From contig LNFI01000028.1 of assembly GCA_001464615.1 (NCBI GenBank), positions 1 through 64,000 of the forward strand: 64,000 nucleotides of DNA. The letters run 5' to 3'. Made by a program: the position numbers and the translations under genes. The notes beneath the pieces were generated by a model, which did no database searches, was not told where the DNA came from, and was given only the letters and a program-made list of their open reading frames with translations. Below are positions 37,571 to 46,559 of this stretch, in pieces. The number at the start of each line of letters is the position of its first letter. The first letter of the stretch is position 1. Origin of the DNA: Sphingomonadales bacterium Ga0077557. Lineage in GTDB: Bacteria; Pseudomonadota; Alphaproteobacteria; Sphingomonadales; Sphingomonadaceae.

Positions 37571-39781
37571 ATGGCCTTTCCCCTCCCCCCGAAGAAGGCC
37601 ATCGTCGGGGCGGCGCTACTCATCATCCCCGCCGCCCCGACCGTGGCACAAACCGTGCCACTGTCGACACCCGCTGCCGGCGCCGCGCAACAAAGCGCGG
37701 CGCCGGTCAGTATGCCCGATCCCGAAACCATGTCGCCGGACCAGATGGCGACGATGGTCGATGGCATGACCGTCAGCGAAGCGCTCGACATGGTCGCCAT
37801 GGCGGATATCCCGTCCGATATTGTCGTCACCGGCACCCGCCTGCGCTTCCGAACCAGTGAAATCGCCTCCAGCACCGTTCTGACCGGCGAGGCGCTGGCC
37901 GTTCAGGCGCGATCGACGATCGGCGAAACGCTGGCGCATCTGCCCGGTGCATCCTCCACCTCGTTCGGCCCCAGCGCGTCAAGGCCCGTATTGCGCGGGT
38001 TTCAGGGCGAACGCGCGCGGCTGCTAATCGACGGCATCGGCACGCTTGATGCCTCCAATACCAGCCCCGATCATGCGGTTGCGCTGAACCCGATCGTTGC
38101 CGATCGGATTGAACTGCTGCGCGGGCCAGTGACCCTGCTCTATGCCTCTGGATCGGCAGGCGGCGTGGTCAACGCGGTTAGCGGGCGGATTGCCCGGCGC
38201 GATCCGCGCGACGGGATTGATGCCGTTCTCGCCGCCGGTTTTGGTAGCGCGGCCGCCGAACGCACGCTTGGCTTTCGGGTCGATGCCGAGGCCGCGTCGC
38301 ATGTTGTGCTGCATCTCGACGGGCAATATCTTGACGCCGCATCCGTGCGCAGTGGCGGTTTCATTCTTGGCCCATCGGCGCGGGCACAGGCGCGCACCGT
38401 CCCAGACCCCGCCATTGCCTCGCTCGCCGATCTCCGGGGCACCTTGCCCAACACCCAGTTTGAAACCTGGGAGCTTGCAGGCGGTGCGTCGCTGATCCTG
38501 CCCAATGGCCATATCGGCTTTTCGTTCAGCAATTATGAGAGCATCTACGGCCTGCCGACGCGCTTTTCGCTCGATCCGGCCAATCCGGTGCCCGATAGCC
38601 TAATCGATCTCGATCAGCAGCGGGTCGATGTCCGTTTCGAAATTGACGGCACAGGGCTGCTGCAGACGCTGCGCGGTCGCTTTGGCTGGGCCGATTACAA
38701 GCATAATGAAGTGATCGTCGGTGGCCCCATTACCGCGACCTTCCTGAACTTGGGCTATGAAGCGCGGTTGGAAGCGGTGCTGGGCCAGGCAGGCAGCGAC
38801 CTGAAATCAACGCTTGGTGGGCAATTCTATGCGCGGGATTTCCGCGTGACTGGCCCGGCGCCGTTATTGCCGCCATCGCAAACCGAACAGATCGCGTTTT
38901 TTACGCTGCATGAGCTGAACCTCAACCCGATCAAGCTGGAAGCCTCTTTTCGCTATGAGCATGTCGGCATCAACTCAGCAATCGACCCGATCCTTGCCAA
39001 TCCGGCGATCGACCGGATTTTTGATCTGTTTTCACTATCCGGCGGGGGCAATTACGCGCTGTCGAGCGACTGGAAGATTGCGCTGAACGGCCATTATTCT
39101 GAGCGTGCGCCGGTGGTGGAAGAGCTTTTCACCCAGGGCGTCGATCCCGGTACCCAGGGGCAGTTGATCGGTAATCCGGCGCTGGGTGTCGAAGCCTCTT
39201 ACGGGATAGAGGCTATCCTGCGCGGCAAAGGACGCGGCTGGTCCGGCAGCGCGACTTTTTACTACACCTATTTCTCCAATTACATCTTTGCGCGCGAAAG
39301 CGGTGTGATCGTCGATGGCTTGCCGGTTTTCCAGTTTCTGGAGGACGGCGCGCGCTATCTGGGTTTTGAAGTGCAGGGATCGGTTGATGTCGCGCGCGTC
39401 AACGACTGGTCGGTGAAGCTAGACGGCTTGATCGATTACACCCGCGCAACACTGTCAGACCGATCGCCAGTGCCGCGCATTCCGCCGCTGCGCGTCTTGT
39501 TCGGGGCAGAGGCGGGATCAGCGGCGCTGAACGGCCGGGCCGAAATCGAATATGTGTTCGATCAGCAGCGGATTTCGCGCTTTGAGACGCCGACGGATGG
39601 CTTTGCGATGGTCAATCTATCCATGGCCTGGCGACCATTGGGGCGCGATTCGGCGCTGCAGTTCCGGATCGCTGCCGCTAATCTGCTCGACGCAACCGGT
39701 CGCCGTCATGCCAGCCTGCTCAAGGATTTTGCCCCCCTTACCGGGCGCGATGTCCGCGTTGGCCTGCGTTTTGCTTTTTAA
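37571..39781 (+). CDS. TonB-dependent outer-membrane receptor, ZnuD-like
   Basis: 736 residues. The signal peptide ends near residue 25 (APTVAQT); an unusual linker of about 55 residues rich in Met, Asp and Ala precedes the plug. The TonB-box region is DIVVTGTRLRF. The plug contains RPVLRGFQGERARLLIDGIGTLDASNTSPDHAVALNPIVADRIELLRGP, and SPDHAVA with that spacing is characteristic of ZnuD-type receptors. The barrel ends in Phe (GLRFAF). Zinc is a possible substrate, but the long His-rich loop of neisserial ZnuD is not evident. Confidence 0.9.
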   Translation: MAFPLPPKKAIVGAALLIIPAAPTVAQTVPLSTPAAGAAQQSAAPVSMPDPETMSPDQMATMVDGMTVSEALDMVAMADIPSDIVVTGTRLRFRTSEIASSTVLTGEALAVQARSTIGETLAHLPGASSTSFGPSASRPVLRGFQGERARLLIDGIGTLDASNTSPDHAVALNPIVADRIELLRGPVTLLYASGSAGGVVNAVSGRIARRDPRDGIDAVLAAGFGSAAAERTLGFRVDAEAASHVVLHLDGQYLDAASVRSGGFILGPSARAQARTVPDPAIASLADLRGTLPNTQFETWELAGGASLILPNGHIGFSFSNYESIYGLPTRFSLDPANPVPDSLIDLDQQRVDVRFEIDGTGLLQTLRGRFGWADYKHNEVIVGGPITATFLNLGYEARLEAVLGQAGSDLKSTLGGQFYARDFRVTGPAPLLPPSQTEQIAFFTLHELNLNPIKLEASFRYEHVGINSAIDPILANPAIDRIFDLFSLSGGGNYALSSDWKIALNGHYSERAPVVEELFTQGVDPGTQGQLIGNPALGVEASYGIEAILRGKGRGWSGSATFYYTYFSNYIFARESGVIVDGLPVFQFLEDGARYLGFEVQGSVDVARVNDWSVKLDGLIDYTRATLSDRSPVPRIPPLRVLFGAEAGSAALNGRAEIEYVFDQQRISRFETPTDGFAMVNLSMAWRPLGRDSALQFRIAAANLLDATGRRHASLLKDFAPLTGRDVRVGLRFAF

Positions 39782-39803
39782 GGGTTAGCGTCGATTTTGC
39801 GGT

Positions 39804-40856
39804 TCAGGCGTGCCGGCGCCGAACGCTGCGCACGCCGCCGATCAGTCGCGACAGGAAAAGCTCTTCGACCCGCGCATAGCCCAGCCCGAGATGATCGGGC
39901 CTGACGGCAACGGTATCGGCCAGGTCGATCGATCCAGAGCGCAACCCGGCACGCCCGATCCGCCCCCACAGCCGTGCGGTTTCCCAACGGATTAGCCGGA
40001 CATCTTCGTCATCAACCGCAACGCGGCCGAGAAAATCAGTCTGCAAGCGCAGCAAGGTGTCGCCGAGCGCGGCGAGCTGATCGCGGTTGGGCACCGGTTC
40101 GCGGTGCATCACATGGCGGCTCAGCAGATCGGCGCGCATCCCGGCCTCTGCGCCAAACATGCGCTCATGGCATGCGGTGAGGACGCGCTTTGCGCTGTCA
40201 TTCATTGTGGTGGTGAAGCGCTGCGACGCGCCGCCGCCATGGCTGCGATAGATGACCAGCTCATCATCAAGCCGGGCGATCCGCCCCATCGGCGCGAGCC
40301 GGTGATAGAGATCAAAATCCTCTGCATAGAGCAGTTCCGGGCGGGTGAATGGCGTCAATTGCTGCGCAGCATCGCGCCGCAGCATAACCGATGACCAGAC
40401 CAGCGGATTGCAGATTTGCAGCATCCATTCGACCAGCGCCGGGCGTGTTAGTGCTGGCAGGGTGGAGTGCCGGATCACGCCGTCGGCAAGCTCGCGCGTT
40501 GCGGTTGCGACCAGCACGGTATCGGGATTGGCATCGAGATAGGCGCGCTGCGCGCCCAACCGATCGGGGTGGCACAGATCATCCTGATCAAGCGCTGCGA
40601 TGTAACGCCCGCAGGCCGCCGCCACGGCACAGTTGCGGGTACGCACGGGGCCCTGGTTGATTGGCGATTCGATGATGCGAAACCTTGGATCGTCAATCGC
40701 GCGGAGGATGTCCCGCGTGGTATCGGTCGAACAATCATCAACGATGACGACTTCGAAATCGCTGAAATGCTGCGCCTTCAGGCTGTCGATCGTTTCGCCG
40801 ATCAGCGCGGCGCCATTATAGGCCGCCATGATCACGCTGATCGCCGGTGCGGTCAT
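39804..40856 (-). CDS. Family 2 glycosyltransferase
   Basis: 350 residues with an intact GT-A fold: ISVIMAAYNGAALIGETIDSL, VVIVDDCSTDTTRDIL, RNCAVAAACGRYIAALDQDDLCHPDRL (DxD at ALDQDD) and ELLYAEDFDLYHRL. No TM helix. Its ATG lies in the stop of the aminotransferase-flavoprotein gene (ATGA), so the two are coupled and the enzyme may transfer the sugar that gene helps make. Confidence 0.9.
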   Translation of the reverse strand: MTAPAISVIMAAYNGAALIGETIDSLKAQHFSDFEVVIVDDCSTDTTRDILRAIDDPRFRIIESPINQGPVRTRNCAVAAACGRYIAALDQDDLCHPDRLGAQRAYLDANPDTVLVATATRELADGVIRHSTLPALTRPALVEWMLQICNPLVWSSVMLRRDAAQQLTPFTRPELLYAEDFDLYHRLAPMGRIARLDDELVIYRSHGGGASQRFTTTMNDSAKRVLTACHERMFGAEAGMRADLLSRHVMHREPVPNRDQLAALGDTLLRLQTDFLGRVAVDDEDVRLIRWETARLWGRIGRAGLRSGSIDLADTVAVRPDHLGLGYARVEELFLSRLIGGVRSVRRRHA

Positions 40857-43342
40857 GCCACTGCCCGCACCCGATCACCGATCAACTGATCGACAATCAT
40901 CAGCCCAACATCATTCTGCCATTGCCAAAGCCCATTGGCCTGGCCGCGAAAGCTCGCCTCGCCACCCAGCCGCCCCCAGGGCACGAAGCCGGCCGCGAGG
41001 CCAATCCCATAAACACCGTTTAGCGGCGCGCCATCGGCCCCGGTGACGCGGCAATAGTGATCGACCATCGGCGCGCCTGTATCGGCCGCCAGCGCGATCG
41101 GCTCCCCCTGTGCGTCAATCAGCGGCAGCGCATGCGGGCGATAGCCCAGCGCAGCAATGACGATATCGGCGCTCTGCAGCATTGCGGCGGCAGCGGCGTC
41201 ATCGTCGTCTGCTGCCAGCTGGTGCAATTGGACGCGCGGTTCGGGCGATCGACCATCGACCCCGAGCATCCGCAGCACCAGTTCGCGCGCTTCGAGCCGG
41301 AAGCCAGCGAGCCGATACACAAAGCCGCTGACCGGGCAAACATCGTCGGGGCCGAAATCGCGATAGCCTTCGGCCAATGCCGCGTCGGCGGAAGGGTAAA
41401 AGGGGCGCAATGGCCGCCGGTGGAGCAGGGAAATAGCGCCAAGGCCAAGCGGCAATGCAGGCTGGTGCTTCAGTAGCAGGGCGATCGTCGCCAATGCGCT
41501 GGTCGACCCGCCGATCACGACGATGCGCGGCGATTTTTTGCCCGCAAGACGTTCGGCGACCATCGCCACCCCGCCAACTGACAAGACCGCGTCAGATTGG
41601 ACCAGCCGATCCCCCAAGATGTCGGCAAGCGGGACGCCCGCGACGATTTGCGTTGCCAGCCGATCAACCGGTTGATGCCCGCCCGTTGCAATCACGATCG
41701 CCCGGCTGCGCCGGTTGACCACGGCGCCATCGATCCGGCGGCGGAGCTGTACCGTCCAAATGCCATCCTTGCCTTGGGTCGCCTTGATGGCGTCATGCCC
41801 GGTCAGGATCGTGCCGCCATGATCGGTGACGATCGTTGCCAGTTGGTCGCCGGCGGCCTGCAGCAAGGGCCCAACCTGCGTCAGCGGCACGCCGACCGTA
41901 TCGGGATAGGCGCGGATCGCCTGGCCCGCCGGGTGGTCAGCAAGTGCTGCCAGCGCGGGATGGCAATTATCCTTCACGGCGGTGAGGAAGGTTGTTGCCG
42001 TGCTATCCGATGTGATCGCATAGCCGCCCAGACGCCCGCCCCCGATCGCGCCGTCACGTTCGACCATGACGAGCCCGGATTGCGCCAGTTCAGCCAGGCA
42101 ATTGCGTTTGGTCGCGGCGGTGAGCAGCGCCGTGCCAGCCGGGCCGCCGCCAATCACCAGCACCGACGCGATCGGGGCTGGCTGCAACCGCGCGGCGACG
42201 GTACGGCTCCCTTCGCGGGCGCAGATATCGGTAAAGATGCCAGCGATATCGATGGCGTCGCCGGGGCGCATGGCATCAGTGATGGGCAGCGAGATGATCC
42301 GCGCGCTGATGGCATCGGCGACCGGCGTTGGGGTGATCATCGCTTGCGCCTTGAACAGCGGCTGTTCGGCCAGATGCGGGCTGAAATAGCAGCCCGCGCC
42401 AACGCCCTTGGCGGCAAGCGCTGCGATGATGGCGTCGCGCGCTCCCGCCAGCGCTGCTGGCAACAGCACGGGCATGAATTGCGATGCCCGGCGTTGGCCC
42501 TGAACATGCTGCATCGTGAATTCGCGCAACGCGGTGCGATAATGCGCTTCAATCGCGGCACGATTGGCGCAGACCTGCCCGATCTCGGCCAGCTTCATCC
42601 GGGCCATCAGCGCCAATATTTCTGGCAGCTTGGCGTTGATGCCGGGCAAGGTCGCGCTGCGGCTGCCCTCAAAACCGAAATTGACCATTGAGCGCAGCCG
42701 GGCGATCAGCGCTGCATTGCCGCTATGGATCAGCCCACCCTCAGCCACCGAAAAGGTCTTGGTGGCATGCATCGAATGGACGATGGCGAAATCGGCAGTC
42801 GCGCCAAAACCCTTGCCGCTGCGATCAATCGTCCCCAGCGACGCCGCTGCATCGACGACGATGCCAACGCCGTGGCGCGCGCGCAGCCGGGCATAATGAT
42901 CCAGATCAATCGCATTGCCGAACGTCGCATAGGGCACCACCACTGCGATCCGATCCCCATAGCGATTCAGCAATGCCTGTTCGGTCTCAGCACAAGCACT
43001 CCAGTGATGTGGGTCAATGTCGCAGATCAAGGGGGTCAGCCCGGCCCAGATGGCCGCTTGGGCGGTGGCGGCGAAGGTGAAGCTGGGCATCAGCGCCAGC
43101 GCGCCCGGGGCATGGCGGGTGCCTGCAGCGTCGCGGATCGCGATCATCAGCCCGAGCGTGGCATTGGCGACCGTCAGGCTGTCGCCATGGCCGCCAAACA
43201 GGGCGCTGGTTACCTCTGACTCAAAGCCGCGCACTTCGGGGCCATTATTGCTGAAGATACCGGATTGCTCGACGCGACGCAGCGCATCGCCATGGTCGCT
43301 CAGCCGCGGCGGTTGCGGCGCGATCAGGGGAAATTTGCTCAT
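40853..43342 (-). CDS. Fusion: DegT/DnrJ-type PLP aminotransferase + FAD/NAD(P)-binding oxidoreductase
   Basis: 829 residues as one uninterrupted frame. Residues 1 to about 380 are a sugar-aminotransferase-like fold-type I domain: SGIFSNNGPEVRGFE, VANATLGL, the PLP-pyridine Asp in VVDAAAS (about 164), and the Schiff-base lysine in HSMHATKTFSVAEGGLIH (about Lys195). From about 390 a flavoprotein follows: SVLVIGGGPAGTALL (FAD Rossmann), IVIATGGHQP, and a second nucleotide motif RIVVIGGSTSALATIALLL for NAD(P)H, as in N-hydroxylating or BVMO-like monooxygenases. Such a fusion is unusual. It is coupled to the GT2 gene downstream. Confidence 0.85.
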   Translation of the reverse strand: MSKFPLIAPQPPRLSDHGDALRRVEQSGIFSNNGPEVRGFESEVTSALFGGHGDSLTVANATLGLMIAIRDAAGTRHAPGALALMPSFTFAATAQAAIWAGLTPLICDIDPHHWSACAETEQALLNRYGDRIAVVVPYATFGNAIDLDHYARLRARHGVGIVVDAAASLGTIDRSGKGFGATADFAIVHSMHATKTFSVAEGGLIHSGNAALIARLRSMVNFGFEGSRSATLPGINAKLPEILALMARMKLAEIGQVCANRAAIEAHYRTALREFTMQHVQGQRRASQFMPVLLPAALAGARDAIIAALAAKGVGAGCYFSPHLAEQPLFKAQAMITPTPVADAISARIISLPITDAMRPGDAIDIAGIFTDICAREGSRTVAARLQPAPIASVLVIGGGPAGTALLTAATKRNCLAELAQSGLVMVERDGAIGGGRLGGYAITSDSTATTFLTAVKDNCHPALAALADHPAGQAIRAYPDTVGVPLTQVGPLLQAAGDQLATIVTDHGGTILTGHDAIKATQGKDGIWTVQLRRRIDGAVVNRRSRAIVIATGGHQPVDRLATQIVAGVPLADILGDRLVQSDAVLSVGGVAMVAERLAGKKSPRIVVIGGSTSALATIALLLKHQPALPLGLGAISLLHRRPLRPFYPSADAALAEGYRDFGPDDVCPVSGFVYRLAGFRLEARELVLRMLGVDGRSPEPRVQLHQLAADDDDAAAAAMLQSADIVIAALGYRPHALPLIDAQGEPIALAADTGAPMVDHYCRVTGADGAPLNGVYGIGLAAGFVPWGRLGGEASFRGQANGLWQWQNDVGLMIVDQLIGDRVRAVA

Positions 43343-43521
43343 GGTTCGTCGGGCCCACCCTAGGATTTCGCGACAACGCTACCCCGTTGCCTCCTAAAAA
43401 CCCGTTACGCGGTTGCTCGGCGTGCAATTCATGGCAAGGATCGCGCGACCGCACCCGATCATGGCCGGGCGGACTGGACGGGCAGACTGGCCGGGCAGAC
43501 TGGGCGGGCGGCGAGGAGAGC

Positions 43522-44421
43522 ATGATGCGGAATTTCGAGACAATCACCCTGGCCGTCGACGGGGGAATCGCCACCATCACGCTCAACCGACCCGATCGGA
43601 TGAATGCCTTTACCGATCAAATGATGATTGATCTGATCGCCGCCTTTGATGCCACCGACGCCGATGATGCGGTGCGGGCGGTGATCGTGACGGGGGCGGG
43701 CAGGGCGTTCTGCGCCGGGGCTGATCTGGCCGGCGGCGATGCGACCTTTGATTATGCCCAGCGCGAGGGCGAAGATGGTCCGGTCCGGGCCGATGGTTCG
43801 GTGGATTTTGCGCATGACGCGGTTCGCGACACGGGCGGCCGCGTGGCGCTGCGGATCTTCGCCTCGCTCAAGCCCGTGATTGGTGCGATTAATGGCGCGG
43901 CGGTCGGCATTGGCGCGACGATGCAACTGCCGATGGATTTCCGCCTGGCGAGCGACACGGCGCGCTTCGGCTTTGTCTTCGCGCGGCGCGGGATCGTGCC
44001 GGAGGCCGCCTCAAGCTGGTTTTTGCCGCGCCTCGTCGGCATCGGGCAGGCGCTGGAATGGTGCTATTCGGGCCGGGTGTTCGGGGCGGAGGAGGCGTTG
44101 AAGGGCGGGCTGGTCCGCAGCGTGCACGCGCCCGACGACCTCCTGCCCGCCGCTCGTGCGCTCGCACTGGAACTGACCGCCGATAGCGCGCCCGTTTCGG
44201 TGGCGATGACACGACGGATGATGTGGACAATGCTCGGCGCTGGTCATCCAATGGAGGCGCACCGTATCGACAGCCGGGGCGTGTGGGTGCGTGGCGGTAG
44301 TGCGGATGCGAAGGAGGGGGTGACGTCCTTTCTGGAAAAGCGCGATGCGGTGTTCGAGGATAAGGTCACTGAGCAATGGCCGCTCGCCGCCGATTGGTTC
44401 GACTTACCCGGCTATCGGTGA
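43522..44421 (+). CDS. Enoyl-CoA hydratase/isomerase-family protein
   Basis: 299 residues from the ATG at 43522 with GGAG upstream; the open frame extends back to 43387 but is not family-like. Crotonase motifs: ATITLNRPDRMNAF, AFCAGADLAGG (oxyanion hole), INGAAVGIGATMQLPMDFRLASDTARFGFVFARRGIVPEAASSWFLPRLVG. Probably acts in acyl-CoA catabolism. The stop abuts a hairpin repeat unit. Confidence 0.92.
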   Translation: MMRNFETITLAVDGGIATITLNRPDRMNAFTDQMMIDLIAAFDATDADDAVRAVIVTGAGRAFCAGADLAGGDATFDYAQREGEDGPVRADGSVDFAHDAVRDTGGRVALRIFASLKPVIGAINGAAVGIGATMQLPMDFRLASDTARFGFVFARRGIVPEAASSWFLPRLVGIGQALEWCYSGRVFGAEEALKGGLVRSVHAPDDLLPAARALALELTADSAPVSVAMTRRMMWTMLGAGHPMEAHRIDSRGVWVRGGSADAKEGVTSFLEKRDAVFEDKVTEQWPLAADWFDLPGYR

Positions 44422-44571
44422 ATTGGTTCACGCGGAGACGCGGAGACGCAGAGATGGTTCTCGCCGCGCAGCGGCTCTCCCTCCCCAACCCTATTGAAAC
44501 ATCATCGTTCGAGGCGACCGTAAGCGCCAAACGTAACCCCTCCGCGTCTCCGCGTCTCCGCGCGAACAATC
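44421..44571. repeat. Hairpin repeat unit 1 (inverted arms about 31 bp)
   Basis: The left arm at 44421-44453 (TTGGTTCACGCGGAGACGCG...) and the right arm at 44539-44571, read on the other strand, match over about 30 bases with a few differences; both contain two GCGGAGAC repeats. The central about 85 bases are unrelated to unit 2. The unit begins right at the stop codon of the enoyl-CoA hydratase gene. Confidence 0.7.
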
Positions 44572-44591
44572 TTTCACAAGCGTCGAAAAAG

Positions 44592-44738
44592 GGGTTCGCG
44601 CAGAGGCGCAGAGACGCCGAGGGGTCGTGCTCCGGGCACTCTTCTGCTCTCATCGGATCGGCGATGAGTGTCGATGGCAGGAGCGCCGCTACGCGGCCAA
44701 ACCTATCTGCGTCCTCTGCGCCTCTGCGCGAACCAATC
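44592..44738. repeat. Hairpin repeat unit 2 (inverted arms about 30 bp)
   Basis: The left arm at 44592-44621 (GGTTCGCGCAGAGGCGCAG...) and the right arm at 44708-44738 are inverted copies. They are related to unit 1 through the TTGGTTCRCG end and the CGGAGAC/CAGAGGC repeats. The right arm reaches the stop codon of the convergent DUF2332 gene. Together with unit 1 it fills the whole 315-base convergent gap, which holds no gene. Confidence 0.7.
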
Positions 44739-45840
44739 AACGCTGATCCACAGCGCCGCCGCCGCGCATCACATAGTCGCGCGTCTCATAAGGTGCCTCC
44801 AGCCCCTCCACCCAAGCGCCATGGGCGTGTGTCAACGCAACCAGCTCCATCGGCGTGGAGCAGGGCCATCCCTGTACGCGCACCTCATGGCGGTGGAGAT
44901 CGCGGTTGGGCTCCATCATCACCCAACCGAGCCGCCGTTCGCCGGTCGCCCTCGCGCCCGCCGCCGCCATTGCCGCGCGAATTCGGTCGCGGCCTGCGCT
45001 CGACAGATATTGCCACACCACCGAATGCATCAGCACCCGTGTGGTGTCCGGGGCTTGCGGTTCCAATAGTCGCGCCTCAACCCAATCCGCCGCATCCCCC
45101 TGATCGAGTGACACGCCGTGCTGCCTGACCATCGCGATTGCCGTATCGATCCGCGTCTGTCGTTCGAGTGCATCCACCCAGACATAGGCCGCCAGCCGCT
45201 CCGCCGCTGCGTCATTGGCCAGATTGACCGGCGCGATATCCACGCCGCGGACGCCGACGATCTCCACCGGCGCATCGGGCGGTGGTGGCCCGCGCCATGC
45301 CGGCTTGATCAGCAACGCAGCCGGATCGGGCCCAACTTTTACACCGCCCAGATCATAGCTATAATGATTGATCATCAGATTGAGCCCGGCGCTCGACCCG
45401 ATTTCGAGCAGCTCGATTTTCGGCCCGAATCGACGCGCAAGGTGCAGCAGCCCAGTCATCAGTCCCGCCGACCGGCCCGCTTCATTGGTCTGCGGTGGCC
45501 CGTCCAGCCACGGCAGCAGCGCCGCGTCATGCGTGATCAGCGCCTCTTCCAGCAGGACGTCGACGCCGGTCGGGTCGATCAGCTCGCCGCGGAACACGCG
45601 CGACACGCCCCAGTCCGCGCCCGAACGGTGCAGCGCATGAAACCCGCCAACCAGCCGGAGCACAATGGCGTCCGCCACCGGCTCGCCGGGCCAATCGAGC
45701 ACAGCCCGGCCCGTCGCGGTTTCGCGATCGATCACCCGGCCCAGCGACAGGCAGACCCGTGTCGTGATGGGCGCGTCCATCGCGGCACAATAGTCGGCCT
45801 GCACCGTGAACGACTGGCGATTGGTTTTTTCATCGGCCAT
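44737..45840 (-). CDS. DUF2332 family protein
   Basis: 367 residues from the ATG at 45840 (GGGGAG upstream); the frame stays open to 46128 across hisG but that part is antisense noise. [76 protein letters not shown] and HSVVWQYLS are typical of DUF2332; the [10 protein letters not shown] loop looks like a SAM-binding glycine motif, so a methyltransferase fold is likely. Divergent from hisG by 58 bases. Confidence 0.85.
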   Translation of the reverse strand: MADEKTNRQSFTVQADYCAAMDAPITTRVCLSLGRVIDRETATGRAVLDWPGEPVADAIVLRLVGGFHALHRSGADWGVSRVFRGELIDPTGVDVLLEEALITHDAALLPWLDGPPQTNEAGRSAGLMTGLLHLARRFGPKIELLEIGSSAGLNLMINHYSYDLGGVKVGPDPAALLIKPAWRGPPPPDAPVEIVGVRGVDIAPVNLANDAAAERLAAYVWVDALERQTRIDTAIAMVRQHGVSLDQGDAADWVEARLLEPQAPDTTRVLMHSVVWQYLSSAGRDRIRAAMAAAGARATGERRLGWVMMEPNRDLHRHEVRVQGWPCSTPMELVALTHAHGAWVEGLEAPYETRDYVMRGGGAVDQR

Positions 45841-45898
45841 CACATGCTCTCCCCTCTTGTTGCACCGCCGCACGTCCCCACCTATGGCCAGCCAGCTT

Positions 45899-46558
45899 AT
45901 GACCGATCCGACCCTCCCCCCGATTATCATCGCCGTGCCCAAGGGCCGCATCCTCGAAGAGGCGCTGCCGCTGCTGGCGCGCGTCGGGATCGTGCCTGAA
46001 CCCGCCTTTGCCGATGAGTCCAGCCGCGCCTTGCGTTTCACGACGAACCAGGGCGGGATTGAGCTGATCCGCGTCCGTGCGTTCGACGTGGCGACCTTTG
46101 TGGCGCATGGCGCGGCGCAGCTTGGCATTGTCGGGTCGGACGTGCTGGCGGAATTCGCTTATTCTGAGCTTTATGCGCCGGTTGATCTCGGTATCGGCCA
46201 TTGCCGCCTGTCGGTCGCCGAGCCCGCCGCAATGGCCGCCACAGATGATCCGCGCGGCTGGAGCCATGTCCGCATTGCCACCAAATATCCGCATGTCACC
46301 AAGGCGCATTTCGCGGGCCGCGGCGTGCAGGCCGAGTGTGTGAAGCTGAACGGCGCGATGGAGCTTGCGCCTTTGCTCGGGCTGGCCCCGCGCATTGTCG
46401 ATCTGGTGTCGTCGGGCCGCACATTGAAGGAAAACGGGCTGGTCGAGGTGGAGGTGATCGCCCAGGTCACCAGCCGCCTGGTCGTCAACCGCGCCGCGTT
46501 CAAGACCCGTGCCGAAGTGGTGCCGCTGGTCGATGCGTTCCGGAAGGCGGTGGCGTGA
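45899..46558 (+). CDS. hisG: ATP phosphoribosyltransferase, short form
   Basis: First enzyme of histidine synthesis, 220 residues from the ATG at 45899 (another in-frame ATG lies at 45884). [48 protein letters not shown] and [18 protein letters not shown] are standard. The C-terminal regulatory domain is missing, so this is the HisG-S type that needs HisZ; hisZ is not in the window. Confidence 0.95.
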   Translation: MTDPTLPPIIIAVPKGRILEEALPLLARVGIVPEPAFADESSRALRFTTNQGGIELIRVRAFDVATFVAHGAAQLGIVGSDVLAEFAYSELYAPVDLGIGHCRLSVAEPAAMAATDDPRGWSHVRIATKYPHVTKAHFAGRGVQAECVKLNGAMELAPLLGLAPRIVDLVSSGRTLKENGLVEVEVIAQVTSRLVVNRAAFKTRAEVVPLVDAFRKAVA

Positions 46559-46559
46559 C

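Noticed and set aside
36481..37875. Minus-strand open frame (464 codons) opposite the secreted protein and TonB receptor start
   Set aside because: It spans two plus-strand genes with good signal peptides and starts; no motif in the antisense product.
44421..44738. CRISPR array
   Set aside because: The repeats are inverted pairs, not regularly spaced direct repeats, and no cas genes are nearby.
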